From NCBI GenBank assembly GCA_047633055.1, contig JBLIEI010000008.1, positions 17,293 through 81,292 of the forward strand: a stretch of 64,000 bases of DNA, given 5' to 3'. Under the pieces are notes generated by a model. The model was given only the letters and a program-made list of their open reading frames with translations, was not told where the DNA came from and did not search any database. The translations under genes and the position numbers were made by a program. How positions within the stretch are numbered: the stretch's first letter is position 1; every line of letters begins with the position of its first letter. This stretch comes from CALJFL01 sp047633055. Its GTDB lineage: Bacteria; Pseudomonadota; Gammaproteobacteria; Pseudomonadales; Halieaceae. Below are positions 63,320 through 64,000 of the stretch, piece by piece.

Positions 63320-63811
63320 TTACAGCGCTCCTCGTTGCCTGAGGGCTTCGCGCAGCGCTGAGGAACTGTGGGTCTTCTCATCACCGACAAATTGAATTTT
63401 TCCTCCGCAAGCCTCTATCGCGAATCTCTCTGGCATCTGGTCCAGATTGTAATCAGTACCTTTAGCCTGAATATCGGGACGAATCAGTTCTATTAGCGGT
63501 ATTGGGAGAGCATCGTCAAGTGGCACAACGTAGTCCACGGCATCCAGTGCCGCAATAATTTCCATGCGTTCCTCGCAGGAATTGATGGGCGGCTCCCGAG
63601 AGGGGTTGGACCGAATTGAGCGCTCGGTATTCACGGCAATAATTAATACACCTCCCAGAGACTTGGCCGCATCGAGATAGCGCGTATGGCCGACATGCAG
63701 AAGGTCGAAGCAACCATTGCCGAGGACGATCGTCAGTCCCTTGTCGCGTTGCGACTGTAGTGTTGGCAACAGGTCTCTAGGTTCCGCGAAAATTTTGTCG
63801 AAGGTATTCAT
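63320..63811 (-). CDS. rfaE2: D-glycero-beta-D-manno-heptose 1-phosphate adenylyltransferase type protein
   Basis: A 163-residue nucleotidyltransferase that should activate heptose 1-phosphate with ATP to ADP-heptose for LPS core. It is the stand-alone C-terminal half of HldE/RfaE: GNGCFDLLHVGHTRYLDAA (HxGH motif), NTERSIRSNPSREPP, VPLDDALPIPLIELIRPDI and KTHSSSALREALR. ATG 63811 is chosen (MNTFDKIF); an upstream extension to 63979 lacks homology and has no ribosome site. It is divergent from a probable glycosyltransferase at the window edge, consistent with an LPS locus beyond the right end. Confidence 0.9.
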   Translation of the reverse strand: MNTFDKIFAEPRDLLPTLQSQRDKGLTIVLGNGCFDLLHVGHTRYLDAAKSLGGVLIIAVNTERSIRSNPSREPPINSCEERMEIIAALDAVDYVVPLDDALPIPLIELIRPDIQAKGTDYNLDQMPERFAIEACGGKIQFVGDEKTHSSSALREALRQRGAL

Positions 63812-63920
63812 GGATTGAGGCGTGCTCTGAGCCGTTGAATAAAAGACATTGTCTAGTGTAGCGGGCTTTGTGGGCAGAATATATACTGCGGATTGCAGGC
63901 CCAACTTCAGGTGCGATACC

Positions 63921-64000
63921 TTGACCAACAAACTTCTCCACCCTCGTGAACTGTACTTCAGTGCCGAGCCTGCACGCATTCTTTTGGTGATGCCGACCTG
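63921..64000 (+). CDS. Probable glycosyltransferase family 9 protein, N-terminal fragment (cut by window edge)
   Basis: A plus-strand frame running off the right edge, too short to rate well. A TTG at 63921 is preceded by AGGTG (63909-63913), seven bases away. The encoded N-terminus includes PARILLVMPT, a hydrophobic strand resembling the first beta strand of family 9 glycosyltransferases (WaaF-like 'ILVVxPTWVGD'). The neighbouring heptose adenylyltransferase makes a heptosyltransferase reasonable. Only 26 codons are visible, so the identity is tentative. Confidence 0.4.
   Translation, partial: MTNKLLHPRELYFSAEPARILLVMPT

Overview
The window is ordinary bacterial chromosome, about 50-55% G+C by eye, with densely packed genes and short intergenic gaps. 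It suggests a free-living, aerobic, Gram-negative gammaproteobacterium. Supporting signs are a TonB-dependent receptor, an outer-membrane barrel, LPS heptose genes (rfaE2-type), an Entner-Doudoroff operon (zwf-pgl-edd), a gcdH/LysR pair and Pseudomonas-like polyamine and guanidinobutyrate genes. The mix of acyl-CoA metabolism, a Rieske KshA-like oxygenase and a TPR-sulfotransferase beside a TonB receptor would fit marine Cellvibrionales-type bacteria (Halieaceae/Spongiibacteraceae); that placement is inference. No rRNA, tRNA, CRISPR array, insertion sequence or prophage gene was seen.

Layout. 1-4.2 kb: end of an acetoacetate-decarboxylase-like gene, an Lrp/AsnC regulator divergent from a class V aminotransferase, and an iron alcohol dehydrogenase. 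4.2-8.1 kb: zwf-pgl-edd with overlapping reading frames, on the minus strand. 8.3-11.1 kb: MBL-fold hydrolase and acyl-CoA ligase. 11.3-15.7 kb: guanidinobutyrase-like ureohydrolase, a small FHA protein, an outer-membrane barrel and a Gly/Tyr/His-rich exported repeat protein. 15.8-21.6 kb: citrate-synthase-family enzyme divergent from a LysR regulator, GlpD-like dehydrogenase, SulP transporter, ABM protein. 21.9-25.0 kb: RimK with a C-terminal RCK/TrkA-C-like domain facing an M14-type deacylase and a retropepsin-like RimB protease. 25.1-27.2 kb: a probable gene relic, a double zinc-ribbon protein and an MFS transporter. 27.5-32.8 kb: polyamine uptake and catabolism (APC permease, SpuC-like aminotransferase, PuuA-like ligase, agmatinase). 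33-38 kb: TonB receptor, TPR-sulfotransferase, LuxR regulator. 38-40.7 kb: GcdR-like LysR divergent from glutaryl-CoA dehydrogenase, then a lipocalin-like protein.

40.7-50.2 kb is the most interesting accessory block. A luciferase-like flavin oxidoreductase and a tandem-duplicated HxlR regulator run one way. An acyl-CoA ligase, two thiolases, a carotenoid-oxygenase-family dioxygenase and a PaaN-type aldehyde dehydrogenase run the other way. The shared promoter carries repeated half-sites. This reads as a self-regulated catabolic module for an unknown alkenyl or aryl substrate, and I cannot match it to a described pathway.

50.2-57 kb: M48 lipoprotein peptidase, KshA-like Rieske oxygenase, fumarase C, Tat-type aldo/keto reductase, an orphan TAXI lipoprotein and PBP7-type endopeptidase. 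57.1-62.1 kb: a phosphatidate-synthesis operon (HAD-PlsC fusion, PlsB, GpsA) whose acyltransferase pair resembles that of mycobacteria. 62.4-64 kb: an exported methyltransferase-like protein, an rfaE2-type adenylyltransferase, and the first codons of a probable family-9 glycosyltransferase at the right edge.
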